NCBI GenBank assembly: GCA_945859605.1
Contig: OX243825.1
Coordinates: forward strand, 17,731,048-17,795,047
Length of the DNA stretch: 64,000 nucleotides
Reading direction: 5' to 3'
From: Lumbricus rubellus
Taxonomy: Eukaryota > Annelida > Clitellata > Crassiclitellata > Lumbricidae
A program made the translations under genes and the position numbers. Shown one piece after another: positions 33,825 to 45,900 of the stretch. Every line of letters begins with the position of its first letter. The first letter of the stretch is position 1. The notes below the pieces were generated by a model. It did not search any database and was not told where the DNA came from. It saw only the letters and a program-made list of their open reading frames with translations.

Positions 33825-35651
33825 TTACAATGCCTGGGCCCGAATTTTGTCCATCTTGGCCGGCAGCAGCAGCACCATTTCCTCACAGATGCTAAGTTCG
33901 CTTTTCACCTTCTCTCTCGCACTCGGATTCTTTTGACAGTATTTAACGAGGACGTTGTAACTATCTAACGAGTGCTTCAAGTTCTTCAGATATTTCTCGA
34001 TATCTTCTTCGATAAGCTTTGAAAACAGTCGGCCCGTGTAGAAGTGAGCAATCAGCACAGCACGTTCGTCCAGATCTTGAAACTGCTCCGGCGTTTTTCC
34101 ATCTGTGCCGTTGTAGGACGCGACAAACGCCTGGAAATGGTCGATGCTTCGCTGCGAAAGCTGGTTGATCTTCTTACAGGCACGATCGGAAGGAGGAACC
34201 TCAGCACTCTCGATCACGGCGAGCTTGTTGTCCAGCATCGCGCTGTAGATCTCTCCGAGCTCAAACATCAGCTGGCGGCAGACGAGCAGGTAGTACTGGC
34301 GGTTGAGTTCCTTCAGTATCGCCTCCAGCATGTCGGCGCGACGCTTGTGCATCTTGCACTGGCGCTCCAAGTCCGGCTCGAAGAAGGCCAACAGCTTGAA
34401 CAGCTGACTGTGGTCCCTGACGATGTCAACGTGGTCCGAACAATGGCCGTCAATGATATAGAACTCCTTGGCAGAGTTAAGCCACGCCTGAGTCTTCAGG
34501 AAAACCAAGCGGGCCTCGTCAAACGTACAGACGGGCGCGTCCGTAACCTGACTCTCGACCGAGGTCAGCTCCAGGTTGAAGAACCTTCGACTGTTCTCTT
34601 TCTCTTTGTCTTTCGAGTCCGTTGTCTCCGGGTCGCCGCCGGACGAAGCTTCGCTCTGATTGTGATTGGGTGCGTCGTCCAGGTCCAACTTCTTGTACAG
34701 CCGATCCATAGAATGTTCCAGAAGGGCGAGACCGTACTTCACCCAGCAGCGATAAATGTCGGCCCACGCTTTCGGAATCCGTTCCCTGTTGTTCAGAGAT
34801 ACCTGACTCTCCCCAGGTGTCGGCTCAATGTGTAGACTAGCGCCTTGATCTCCGGCTTCCCTAAGAATAAACTCGGCACTGGCCATGCAGTGTCGGGCCA
34901 TCACAAAGTTGTTGCTCGAGAAGTAGTACTGGGACAGCGTTGCCGCATTCATCGACCAGTCAACCGGCTGGTACTTGTTGACGTCCAGCTGACGATGCAA
35001 GGTCTCCTGGCAGTAGTTGGCCGACAGTTCGCTGTTGTCCATCTTCCCGTACACCTGAGCCAAGTAGTACAGCGTGTGCGTGTAAGCACTCTCAAATCCC
35101 TCGGTGCATTTCTGCACAAACGCTTCCTTCTGCTGCTCCGAATCGGAATACGACTGCAACTCGAAGAGGTCGTCCACCGACCACGGTGCGCCGCCGACGT
35201 TCTCCCGAAACTTCTTATACAGAGACTGGGCCTCGAGAAGGTACTCCAGTCCCTTCTCCGGGTCTCGTCTCTCCGTGAAAAGTATGCCGAGCTGGTTCAG
35301 CGCGTTCTGAACGACGTTGCATCCTTTGACGCTGGTTCTCTCGCTTTCCAAAAGGCTGATGCTCTGTTTGAGATATCCTTCCCCTACGGCCTTCTCTTCT
35401 GTTTCCATGTAATTCACTCCAAGCTTGAGTTGGACGGCTGCTTCCAGAAAGATCCAATCGGGAATTTCGCTATCGTTGTTCCTATGTTTTTCAACCTTTT
35501 CCTTGAGACTGATCCAGACTTCCCTCGCTTGGTACATCGACTTGTATGGGTCATCTTCGGGGTCTGATTTGGATGTTTCATCATTTAATTTCAGTGCAGC
35601 TTTGTACTGCGGATCGCCTTCTTCGTTCAAGAATTGTTTGAGAAGGTCCAT
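33825..35651 (-). CDS. KIFBP: KIF1-binding protein (KIFBP/KBP), single coding exon
   Basis: Cytosolic TPR-like helical protein that in vertebrates binds kinesin motor domains and limits motor binding to microtubules. 608 aa against about 621 in human. The family pattern is clear throughout: YKSMYQAREVWISLKEKVE near residue 36, QNALNQLGILFTERRDPEKG, AYTHTLYYLAQVYGKMDNSE, DWSMNAATLSQYYF, ARHCMASAEFILREAG, WVKYGLAL, FDEARLVFLKTQAWLNSAKE, a long HSQLFKLLAFFEPDLERQCK and MHKRRADMLEAI, NRQYYLLVCRQLMFELGEIY, and a C-terminal CEEMVLLLPAKMDKIRAQAL. The coding part has no intron, while its neighbours have 5-12 coding exons, and it is visibly richer in G+C. A good acceptor (TTTATGTTTGCAG) ends 11 bases before the ATG, so a 5' UTR intron is likely. 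The chosen ATG (MDLLKQFLNEEGDPQYKAAL) fits the family start. Confidence 0.96.
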   Translation of the reverse strand: MDLLKQFLNEEGDPQYKAALKLNDETSKSDPEDDPYKSMYQAREVWISLKEKVEKHRNNDSEIPDWIFLEAAVQLKLGVNYMETEEKAVGEGYLKQSISLLESERTSVKGCNVVQNALNQLGILFTERRDPEKGLEYLLEAQSLYKKFRENVGGAPWSVDDLFELQSYSDSEQQKEAFVQKCTEGFESAYTHTLYYLAQVYGKMDNSELSANYCQETLHRQLDVNKYQPVDWSMNAATLSQYYFSSNNFVMARHCMASAEFILREAGDQGASLHIEPTPGESQVSLNNRERIPKAWADIYRCWVKYGLALLEHSMDRLYKKLDLDDAPNHNQSEASSGGDPETTDSKDKEKENSRRFFNLELTSVESQVTDAPVCTFDEARLVFLKTQAWLNSAKEFYIIDGHCSDHVDIVRDHSQLFKLLAFFEPDLERQCKMHKRRADMLEAILKELNRQYYLLVCRQLMFELGEIYSAMLDNKLAVIESAEVPPSDRACKKINQLSQRSIDHFQAFVASYNGTDGKTPEQFQDLDERAVLIAHFYTGRLFSKLIEEDIEKYLKNLKHSLDSYNVLVKYCQKNPSAREKVKSELSICEEMVLLLPAKMDKIRAQAL

Positions 35652-35697
35652 TTTTAAATCACTGCAAACATAAAAATAATTATATAAAGTTACAATG

Positions 35698-35830
35698 GTG
35701 GAGGAGGACTGTCTGATGATGGGATTAACCGTGGGAGAGGCGACGAGGACAGCTCAGGACAGGGTCAATTGGAGGCTATCCATAAAGGAGCGGCTGATGC
35801 GGGCGCAAGCTTCGCCAGGGCCATAAGTCA
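35698..35830 (+). mobile_element. Possible retroelement ORF C-terminal remnant
   Basis: A short frame reading DCLMMGLTVGEATRTAQDRV then NWR resembles the C-terminal end of endonuclease/reverse-transcriptase ORFs (form AQDRxxWR). Too short for certainty. Confidence 0.4.
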
Positions 35831-35996
35831 GTCAAGTAAGTCATATAAAGTTACAGAAAAAGTTATCAAACTGATTTTATTAAATGTATGGCTGCCTGGT
35901 TTGGATACGGAAAATGAAGTGGTTGGTGCAACCAGGCCGGTGGGATCACGTGGTTTCTGCCGAAGCGTCTTGGGACTATTTTTAGCATAGCTAATG

Positions 35997-36116
35997 TAAC
36001 GGGTAGACTTGGTCTATTTTTAGCTCAACCAATCACAGCTCATGAAAGAACCACCAATCCCAGAACGCGGCGACTTGTGATTGGTTGAGCTAAAAATAGA
36101 CCACATCTACCCGTTA
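35997..36116. repeat. 40-bp inverted repeat (foldback)
   Basis: Arms 35997-36037 and 36077-36116: TAACGGGTAGA, GGTCTATTTTTAGCTCAACC, AATCACA and the inverse. One or two mismatches and a loop of about 40 bp. Likely a foldback MITE. CCAAT/ATTGG words in both arms follow from the inversion. Confidence 0.8.
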
Positions 36117-36194
36117 AATTCCGCTGTTTCAACGTCACTGCGCAGCTCAACATAGGAAGCTCTGTCTAGTAATATATATAAGGTCGTTGGGTGC

Positions 36195-36351
36195 AACACA
36201 TGGTCCAGGTCCGAGAGGACAGTCCAAACAAGATGCCAACATATTTTCCCATTTGCCTAAGTACACCCCAAAAAACCTGGACATGTTCCGGAAGATGTAT
36301 GGTCAACCTACACTAGATGCATTCGTAGGGCCAACAGGTCCCGACAAGTAA
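36195..36351 (+). other. Unrecognised ORF fragment
   Basis: One frame reads ANIFSHLPKYTPKNLDMFRK then MYGQPTLDAFVGPTGPDK and a TAA. The residue use looks protein-like, but there is no start codon and no known domain. It could be a transposase remnant or an exon. Confidence 0.25.
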
Positions 36352-36641
36352 TTTTAAGGACAGCGACTTGGTGGTTCTAGCTTATTTAAGCTGGTTGCAA
36401 GACTTCTTAAAGAAGTTTTCTGCTAAATCAATGTAGCTACTTAAGAAGGCGCTTTCCTTAAAGTTGCACTCAATCTTGGCTATGGTCTAATCAGAAAACG
36501 ACAAATGTAAAGGTGATGGATGTAATGATGCAATTGCAATCTTTTATGCAAAAATAACACATTACTTAATTCAAGTTTGGGGGAAAACGGAAGAAGTGAT
36601 ATAATCAATTTAAAACGAATAGATGGACTGCAAAGATTTTT

Positions 36642-36797
36642 GCAAACATGTACTTTCGGGGTGCGTAAGTTTCCGGCAAGATACGGTGTCCTTTGACATG
36701 CTGCGCGAAAGGTTACCATGTTTTCTAATGACGACTCTAGACTCGAACCGATCCCACGACGGCAATAATCTTACGCACCCCGATAGCACATGTTTGC
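36642..36797. mobile_element. Small MITE-like element with 30-bp inverted ends
   Basis: Left GCAAACATGTACTTTCGGGG then TGCGTAAG; the inverted right end reads GCAAACATGTGCTATCGGGG then TGCGTAAG. About 155 bp, non-coding, superfamily unassigned. Confidence 0.65.
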
Positions 36798-36937
36798 CAA
36801 CGTTGTGCGTTGTCTAGCCTGTTGCGTCACCTATAATAAGCTTCTTGAGGACGCTATAGAAAAGTACGGCATGTACGATCCAAGTCAACTAAATCCATGG
36901 CTGTCACAAAGATTCTCGCATCTATAATAGTAATAAA

Positions 36938-37415
36938 ATTACGGGTAGTTTACCTGTACCGTATAACTATTTAAGTATACCACTATTTCGGGTGGTAAGC
37001 AAGCATATATTAATTTACAAAAGAAAAGAACGATCTGTTTATTTACAATGCTGAGCTATTTAACAACCGCTCAACGGCAAATCGTTTAGAACGCCATCTA
37101 ATTTACATATGCCGTCACTTCCTGTAGGTTGGTATGTACGGCCATCAAGCAAGAAGTTGTCCAAAGTGGAGTCAAATAAAATTATTAAATCTCGTTTTTC
37201 CAATTTACAAATTCAGTCGATGAATATTATTCAACGGTGCTATATTGCATTTCACGCCATAACTGATCACACCTGACCAGTCCTTATCGCCCTTACCAGC
37301 GGCCAGCCGTCAATTTTTATTAGGCCTACAGTTCAGCAATCAATCTAAAGGCTCTGTGCTGCTGAGTGCCGACAGATTACGGGTAGTTTATCTATATCCT
37401 ATAACTATTTAAGTA
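36938..37415. repeat. Pair of 40-bp direct repeats
   Basis: ATTACGGGTAGTTTA...TATAACTATTTAAGTA occurs at about 36938-36980 and again at about 37377-37415. They could be the ends of a small insertion or remnants of a duplicated sequence. Confidence 0.5.
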
Positions 37416-37839
37416 AGGATGCCCCATCTTTTGAGCAGCTGTAGAGCAGTGACGAAGAAAGTGGCGAAGGAGTGTCCATGAAGTGACCAACCCTCGAATC
37501 GAGGAAGGTTAAAGACAAGACAAAACAAGAGCAGTAAGGCACCTTTTGCTTCAATTGTGCTCAATCCTGATTACGTGTAGCTGTTCTATTACTTGTCCCA
37601 ATAAAGCAGCCGGAGGCTCGGAACCCTCGCTCCCTTTTATCTAGGGCACATGACAGTTCTCCCGGAGGCTGATGATCGATTCCTGAATGTTAAGAATATT
37701 ATTGATTCCAGTAGTTTCCACTACTGAGGCTTAATTCTTACTGCCATGTTTCAAAAACCTGGAAGAAAGTCTCAACAAGGCCCAACTAACCTGGCCAAAA
37801 TTGTATTAAAATCCCACAAAATGTGCAGTGTTGTGCACA

Positions 37840-38345
37840 CAATAATATATCACCAATCTTACAATTGGCTGCCTATAGAAATTTAAATAACTTTAAGATT
37901 TGGTTAATTGTAGACTGTTTCAGTCAAGCTGAAGTTACTATGCTCATGGTGCAGACATCCAAATGCTTTTCTCATCCTCGCTTGATTTTCTTGTTCCAAA
38001 TAATCATTCTATGCAAAAGACAGCAGTCATCAGGCGCACATTTTCCACTACAAGCCTTAAAGACTCATTCTCTTGCTACACACGTTAATTTGATGTGCGG
38101 TCTGTTTTGGTCTTCAGACCTCTACTAAAGAAGTATTTCATCTTCTGGACTTCCTACAAGTAACCAACCTGGCAGGACACATTACAGTATCTTCTCAAAT
38201 TTCTTTCTTCGCTCTCAACCTGATGAACCCAGGAAATTAGATTCCAATATTATTTATAACTGCTCGCTATAAATGCCACGAGCATTATTTGAGCGCTTCT
38301 GAGTAGCCTACCTTGAAGAGGCGCTATATAAATTTCCGAAATAAA
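37840..38345 (+). mobile_element. L2/CR1-like LINE 3' fragment whose tail matches the SINE
   Basis: Translation remnants of an ORF2 end (HNNISPILQLAAYRNLNNFK, then a degraded stretch). The tail at 38290-38345 reads GAGCGCTTCTGAGTAGCCTA, CCTTGAAGAGGCGCTATATA and AATTTCCGAAATAAATAAAT. This GAGCGC(C/T)TCTGAGTAG ... CTTGAA(G)RGGCGCTATA tail is also the 3' part of the tRNA-headed SINEs. Confidence 0.65.
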
Positions 38346-39987
38346 TAAATAAATTATCAAAATGGTGCCATAGAAGTTCTTAGGTTAGAAATATGGGGTG
38401 GTGAACCAGAGTAGACTTTGGCCTCTGCAATTCCAACCTTATAAAATCCTGAAGCTATATTATCAGTTTCCATAAATGCCACAGTGAATGAAGAAAAGCA
38501 AGTTTCAAAGAATACATTCTACTTTGCAGTGCTTTGCCAACTCCCAATTTCAAAGCTAAAAAAATATGAAAATAGATTAAGACACTTGCACATAGAATTG
38601 TATCAAACATTTAATGTATCGACAAAAACATTCTGTTAGGTATCATGAAACGCATGACCGAGGGTCCCGCCGCGGTGGCATGGCTTGATGCGAACTGCAT
38701 TTGCTGAAGAAGACGAAACGTAAAAACAACCAATTGGATTCATCTGAAATTAGATGTTTTGACTTTAACTGCGTTGACAATTTATTTTCCCTGTATACAG
38801 AATATTGAAGACAATAGCTGTGCTTCACTTCCTACTATTCCGTTAGTAATATCTTCATAAACAAAATGCATGACAAGTAAACACTGTAAAAATTTCTTCT
38901 TTTAAGTATCACATGTTGTAGGGTTACATAAGTGTAAGAATTGTTTAAATATCGCATTCAAGAGTCACTAGCAGTGGGGTCAACAGTTTCATGCTGCATG
39001 CACATACTCATTTCAAATGCTTCATGTGCTAATGACCTACATGAAAAGAGACTCATACTTGCAACAGATAGAAAATTGTGCCAAAAGAAATCAATCTGTA
39101 TGGGAAATTAACTTCAAGTGAAAATGTCAGCAGTAGTTTCAAACTTCAATATGACACAAAAGGTAGTCATTACTTTCATGTAACTTTCATAAAACAGAAA
39201 ATTAGCAATTTTCACAAGAAACTTAGCACATTACAAACCAGTTTAAACACACACTTTCTAACATACATTTCTATTTTCACTTTTATATACATCATACAAT
39301 TCACGCATTACCACTCAAAATTAATGTTCAATGGGGGAGATGTTAAAATCAACTAAAGATTATGTTCACAGTCCTCTACTTTTTTCATTTTAAAACACAA
39401 ATCACCTCATCTAGAGTAAATGTAAAGCTTACATAATCAAAAAAATTAACAAAGAGCCAAACGAAAACCTTACAAACACAACAATTAGACCGATTGGGGA
39501 ATGCATCTAAAAATTCCAATCTGCATATCTGATCTATCTATCTATCTATCATAGCAACGATAGTATACTAAATTTTCAAAACCACGAGATCACAAGGCAA
39601 CACAGCAGCCACTACCAGTGCAGCAGACTGAGATAGTTCAAAGCATTATTTCCATGAATATGACATAAACATAGTCTGTTGCACCCTGGCATAAAATATC
39701 TCAGGCGTACGCTACGATAACTAACAAGTATAATGCCTTGACGCCATTTCGTCCACTAGGAAGCTATTACATAAAGTATTATGAAAAATGCCAACTAATG
39801 TCCTGGCAAGTAAACCCTCTGCCAAACGTCATTAACGTGTTAGTGCGTGAGATAAAGAGAAGCAAATTTGCATGAAGAGTCATGTGCACTCAGACAGACA
39901 GGACATAAGTCCCGCGTCTACCGGATTCCAATCCGCGTCTACCAGATTCCAATCCGCGTCTACCAGATTCCAATTTCGACCAGCGTT
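38346..39987. other. Gene-empty stretch downstream of MVP
   Basis: AT-rich with no recognisable gene. A short (TATC)n lies near 39530-39550, and three CCGCGTCTACCAGATTCCAA-type repeats lie at 39911-39973 just past the MVP stop, probably in the MVP 3' UTR. Confidence 0.5.
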
Positions 39988-42900
39988 CTACTCGTCATCA
40001 TCCTTGTGACGACGGCTTTGAACCAGGCTGCCGCCGATCAAACCATTGGCGGTTGTAAACAGATTGATTGGAGTGCTTCCATCAGTTATCAGTGTCGACT
40101 TCATGCCCAATGCCTGCAGCATTCTCACCTGCAATAACAGAACATTGTTAAAGACAAGGCTTCAATCAATCAATCTTTTAATTTATTGGCATGGCCACCT
40201 CAACCTCTGTTATATATAATTATATATATCATGCCAATGTAAGTCATGTCCTTAAATTGTTGGATTATAGTTAAAAAAATAGAGTTTGACAAGTGGATTA
40301 CATTGAAATCAGGCCAGTAAACAAACACTACAATACAAGTGTTCACTTCATGCACAATGCCTGTAGCCATTTTCACCTGCATGCAAGTAAACAATCCCCA
40401 CATTATGACCACCAGTAATGCAATCTCCATAAATATTTCACTATATATCTGCCATTACAATGATTCATTTGAAATTCAATTCCTGAAAATCCCGATTCCA
40501 GGTGTTTTTTATACTCTGAAATACACGTAGACTGTCCCACTGTGGAGCGTGGTGGTGAAGTGGTGGCGTCGTTGCCTTGGAGCCGGAAGGTTCGAGGTTC
40601 GAACCCACCTCGCCGTGTAAGGACCTAGGGCAAGTCCTTCACTCACAATTGCTCAGCGCTTGGGCGTGAAACTCCGATGCAGTGTCCGCTCTGCATTCGG
40701 GAGCGCCTCTGAGTAGCAAGACCTTGAAGGGGCGCTATAACAAGTGCACATACAAACAACAATGCAACTCTTAGAACCACTTGCCTGTAGATCTGGTCCG
40801 GCTGTTGCCATGGCCTGCAGCGTCGATGTTCCAATTGCTTCCACCATGTTCTTGAATTTCTCCGTCTCAATTTCAGCGAGGTCTCTAGTTTTTGAAATTT
40901 CGATTTCATTCTGCTCCCTCGAATACTTCACCTCGGCATCACGAGCATGAGTGAGACGCTCCAATTCCGCTTCCTAAAATAGCAAAAAAGTTTAAGTACA
41001 TCACCAACTTATGCTAAAATGTCATTTCACTAGATATCACCAGTAAAATGTAATTAGATAGCAAACTTGCTAAACGCAGAAATAATAATTTACTCTGTTT
41101 TGCAATAATAAACCTCAATGTAAAAGACTTGCAAACCATGCCCTCAGTATGCCAAAAATTTATATTTTATAAGACAATATTGGACAATGAAATATCAATG
41201 TATTTATACATGCTAGTATAGAATTAGATTACTTAAAAGGTAGCTACATTAAAGATCACAGAAGCACCATACAGATGAGCAATTGTTGGTAAGAAGCAGA
41301 AGTTGTGTTACAAGTACACTACATGAGTGATTTTAAAGAGTGTCCAAAGTAGGCAAAAATAACCACAATCGAGACCATCAAACACTCATACTTACAGCCT
41401 CAATCTTCATGGCCTGCGACTTCAGTCTCGCTTGTTCAACAGCGGCTTCTCCCTCAATTCGTGCCGACTCCGCACGAGACTGAGCCTCGGCCTTCGCCTG
41501 TCCTGTGCTCTCGACGGCCGCACTGTTGGCCTGCAGCTCAAGCAGTTCCTTACGAGAACGCTCTGCCTCAGCCTCATCACTGATCTTCTGTCGGTCCAGT
41601 CTTCCCTTTGCCTCCTGCTCCAAACGTTCAGCCTCATGTCTAAAAGAAACCGTTATATATACATAAAAATTAGTAAATTAATGCCACCAGCAGAACTTTT
41701 AGAAAAACCTTATTACATTATTATTGTATGGTCATAGGCGTACGGGAGGTTTCAGAAGTGGGGGGGGGGCAAAGATTTAACTTCTGCCCGAAAAATTTAT
41801 CCGGCCAAAAAGTTGGTCGTCCGCGACTATTTTTGCCCGAAAAACCAGATTTGCCCAAAACTTGACGACCTTTTTTTTTTTTTTTTTAAGTCGTCCGCGA
41901 CTTTTTTGCCCGAAAAACCCACCAAACTTGCCCGAATTTGGGGGGGCATTTGCCCCCCCCTGCACCCCCGCCTCGTACGCCTATGTGTACGGTGCTTCTA
42001 TGATGTCCAATGTAATTCACATGTGAGAGGCGCTATATAAAATGTATAAATAAAATACAATACATCAACAAGTTCATTGTTTGCGTCTGCCATACAGTTA
42101 TTCAAATTCATGATATTCATTGCATCCTCAATGCTTTTGCAGTTATGAAGTTTGTACTACGGTATGTTTTGATAAAGTCTTGTGTGAACTTTGGACAGTA
42201 CAGATCCTCTTATCCAAACTTCAGAACCATGTCTCTAAATTAAATTTGTTTGGTCTTCACTGCTAACCAACAGTCCTCGAGTAAAAAAACCGAATATTGG
42301 ATTTATCACAATCTTTGTTTCCTCCAATACTCAAACCACTTCAAAGAAATAAAAGGATGAACTCTGCAAACTTTAAACCCTTTACTGACACACAGTGTAG
42401 TAAAGGGCATATAGTAAATCCTATACCCTAAGTCGGTAAAGGGTTAACATCCACATCTAGGCAGACATAAAAAGAGCATTAAAACACAAGCTTCTTCTTC
42501 ACCTGGCTGTAGCTTCCTGTGAATTGGTCGTGATTTCAATGGCCAGCTGAACGGACTTCTGAAGCGAGTCACGCGTTCTCTGGTCAACCGGTTCCACAGA
42601 CTGTACATCAATGCTCGTGATGACGAGGTTGTTCTGAGGAAAGACGAACTTATCCCTCACCTTCTTGTTGTCGTCGATTCCAAACACGGACGATCGAATG
42701 ATTCTTGCAGAGTGCTGAAGAATCAACGAAAGAAACAAAATGTTAAAACAATGCGAAACAAATGTTAACATGCTTGTAACAGTAAATACCTTAGCAAAGT
42801 TCAAAATTATGCCGTCTTGTACAGGTTATTAATTAGGTTCAAAGTACAAGATCATGAAAGTGAAAAAAAGTCTACAAATGTCATGTAGATGCAGAGCCAG

Positions 42901-45900
42901 AATTCTACAGTGTATAGTGTTTCGAATTGGAGCCTCAAGAAAGATGCAGAGAAGAGATGTAATCAAACGAGGTTATTTGAAAAGTACTAATAAGGTCTAT
43001 ATACTCAATCTTCTTCACACAAAAATTATTTCAAATTGACCCCACAAGACTCGTTACATTAATTTTCATATTTTTGTGAGTAATGATAAACCAAACAACA
43101 CAGGCGACAACATCCTTAAAACATTCCTTGGAGTCAGATTCTGGAAGCATATCCAAAATACGTGCGTCATTTCACTAAGTGCTACCATAAACTGATATAA
43201 AACAATAGATTTCCGTTGACAATTGAATCTGCTGACCTTGTGGAAGTCGTCAAACTGGACGGCAGCCACAGATCCTCGAATTCTCGAAGCAATCGCCTTG
43301 CAAGCATCACCGACAAAGTCAGGAACGCTGAACAGTTTGGCCGCTTCCTTCTCATCATCTTTATTTACCACATCAAAATGCCTGCAATTCAAACATTGGC
43401 AAAACACCCAGCTGTCAAAAAACTGTATTCACTGCTTAAGCAGTTAAAATACACAAAAGCATATTAGAAAGATGAAAATTAAAATTAAAACGTTGCATGT
43501 CAAACCAACACCCAGTTGAAAACTGTAATATTTAGCAGAGACAAGTTGCTTTTTTTACAAGAATCGCATGTAAATAGAAATGTTACACTGCACTTCATCA
43601 TGATTCAACTGATGACAAAATTAAACTCCAGAAAAAAATCAAGCACCATTTCAGCTATAAATCAAATACTAAACAAGGTATGTAGAGCACACACGTGATC
43701 TCCTTGTCCTGCGAGCAAGGACTGTTTATTGTATTGTATTGTATAAAAACATTTATAAAGCGCCTCTACTAGAGTGAACCGTTCAGAGGCGCTCCCAGGG
43801 CTGTTTTTAAGGAATTTTTAGAACTGCACAACTCCTTCAGATTTCCTTTCCCATCATCCATGGTAAATTACTTCCAATCGGAGGACAATGACCTTTTCTG
43901 CTAGTTTTAACTGTACAGAAGTGCTTCTACAACTGCACATTTTGTGTACAACTGCACGTTAAAAAAGTCCTGTCATAATACTATATCTGAACAGCATCTG
44001 AAACAATAAAATACCAAAATTCATAAACTGACCAATTGTAGGACAGCTGGAGTGAAAGACGAGCGTGGTCAGCGGTTTCCACGACAACGATATCCGTGCA
44101 GAAGTCTGGGCCGAGCAGAAGACACAGCGACCGAATCTGGAACGGCTTCTTTGGCTTCCCACCGGACAAACTGAGCTGCGTGAACTGCTCGTCTGGACCA
44201 AGCATCACCAACTCAGGACCAAAGACAACCCTGAAAGCAAACAATCCAACATCAGCTCAAACTGAAAAGAAGCACAACACAAGTAAAAAGTCAAAAAGTA
44301 AAAGCAACACAAGTAAAAAGCTAAAAGTAGAAGCAAACTAAAACTGTTTGTTTACGTCTTGCTCAAACAGCATCTGGTTTGCAAACTCGTAATTATGACA
44401 ATTCACATAACATTGTAAGCAGTAAGTTGTAAAACTCAGGTGCATAAAAATATCAACTGTCAGTGCAAATGAGAATGCTTTGCTGCATATCAACAAGATT
44501 CACTGATTTCCTGTGAAACTCTTTACAGTGCAGTCCATGAAAGAGAAAATTCTACAAGCGGAAATTCGAGCAGGTGAAGGAATCTGCAGAAATGTAATAA
44601 CAACAAGAAAGAGTTATGGACAGCAGACTACACTGATGGGGTGAACATGCAACTGAAAACAGTTACTCAAATGTTTAGTAAAGTAAACCAATTCCTGCAA
44701 TGTTTAGTTTAGAAAGCATGTAAAACAATCAATTACTACCGTACTAGCAATTCAACACTTTTCCGCTAGTCCGTAAGCAAGACCATTTGTAGTCAATACA
44801 GGCAATCCCTACATTGCTTCAAGAATTATAAATTCATTTTAATACTGTGTACAATGTAAATTGCCCAGTGGCTTAGCACACAAATACTGCAAAAAGCACC
44901 TCATGCAAGCACCTGTCTGTATAAACCACTGCACCTTTCAAAGCAACTTATAGCAGAGCACTTATAGCAGAGCAGTAAGCAATGAAAGTACTAATACTGA
45001 TCACTATAGAATTCAAATCAACTTTTAAAAGAATACTTAAGAAACAACTTAAGAAACGATGTTTCAAATTACCAATAATTAATAGCACAATAATAATTAA
45101 TAAAGTATGCAAACTAACCAACGGGTAAAACAGACAACAATAAAAGGCCTAAAATAATTTAATAAAGCAACTGTAAAACAGCGCTGTATTAATAGCGAAA
45201 ACACTTATACTACCGTAATGAATAGTACTCAATGCAACTGGAGAATTCATGTAACAAACACATAAAATTTACACATGCATTTTTCATATATAGCTGAGTT
45301 GTGAAAACATATATAATTATAGACAAATAGATTAAAAATCGGTGCTGGTCAATTTAAAAGAAGCGTCTACCAATTAGTACTGGGTCAACAGCATGGAAAA
45401 ATGCAACTCTCCACATCACCAGGCCAATAAAAACATGTAGCTTAGAATTTTGAATGCTGCATCAGTCTTATGCATCATAACAATATCACTTGAAAGCAGA
45501 AAGATAGTGCACTAAGCAGCTTTTATTTATTTTTTTGCAGAAATCTGGCATTTTAAATCCATAACCAAGCTAAAAAGACTCTCTTGATGTCTAATTTAAT
45601 CTAGTCTGGAATTGTCTACAGCACCGTTATCACAAAGCAAAATTGTGGCCAATTTATGATTTTGCTTTTAAGTAAACTGCATTCCACAAACACAAAGTAA
45701 ACTTGTGTAAACCATTTGACTGAACCAGAGGTCAATTTTCATGCAGAAAACAGAAGCCACTGGCTTACTGAAAGTTATGCTGACAAACTTCAAATTACAC
45801 TAGATTCACAGCAGATTGAATCAAATTAATTAATTAATAATTAATAATTAATAATAATATTGCATGATCTAAACTGATCAATTCTCTCCTAAGCTCTAAA

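Noticed and set aside
34044..35673. Plus-strand ORFs of 263 and 240 codons
   Set aside because: Antisense shadows of KIFBP, whose minus-strand product matches its family from end to end.
36938..37415. Solo-LTR or short LTR element
   Set aside because: The two 40-bp direct repeats lack TG...CA ends, a primer site and a polypurine tract; kept only as a repeat pair.
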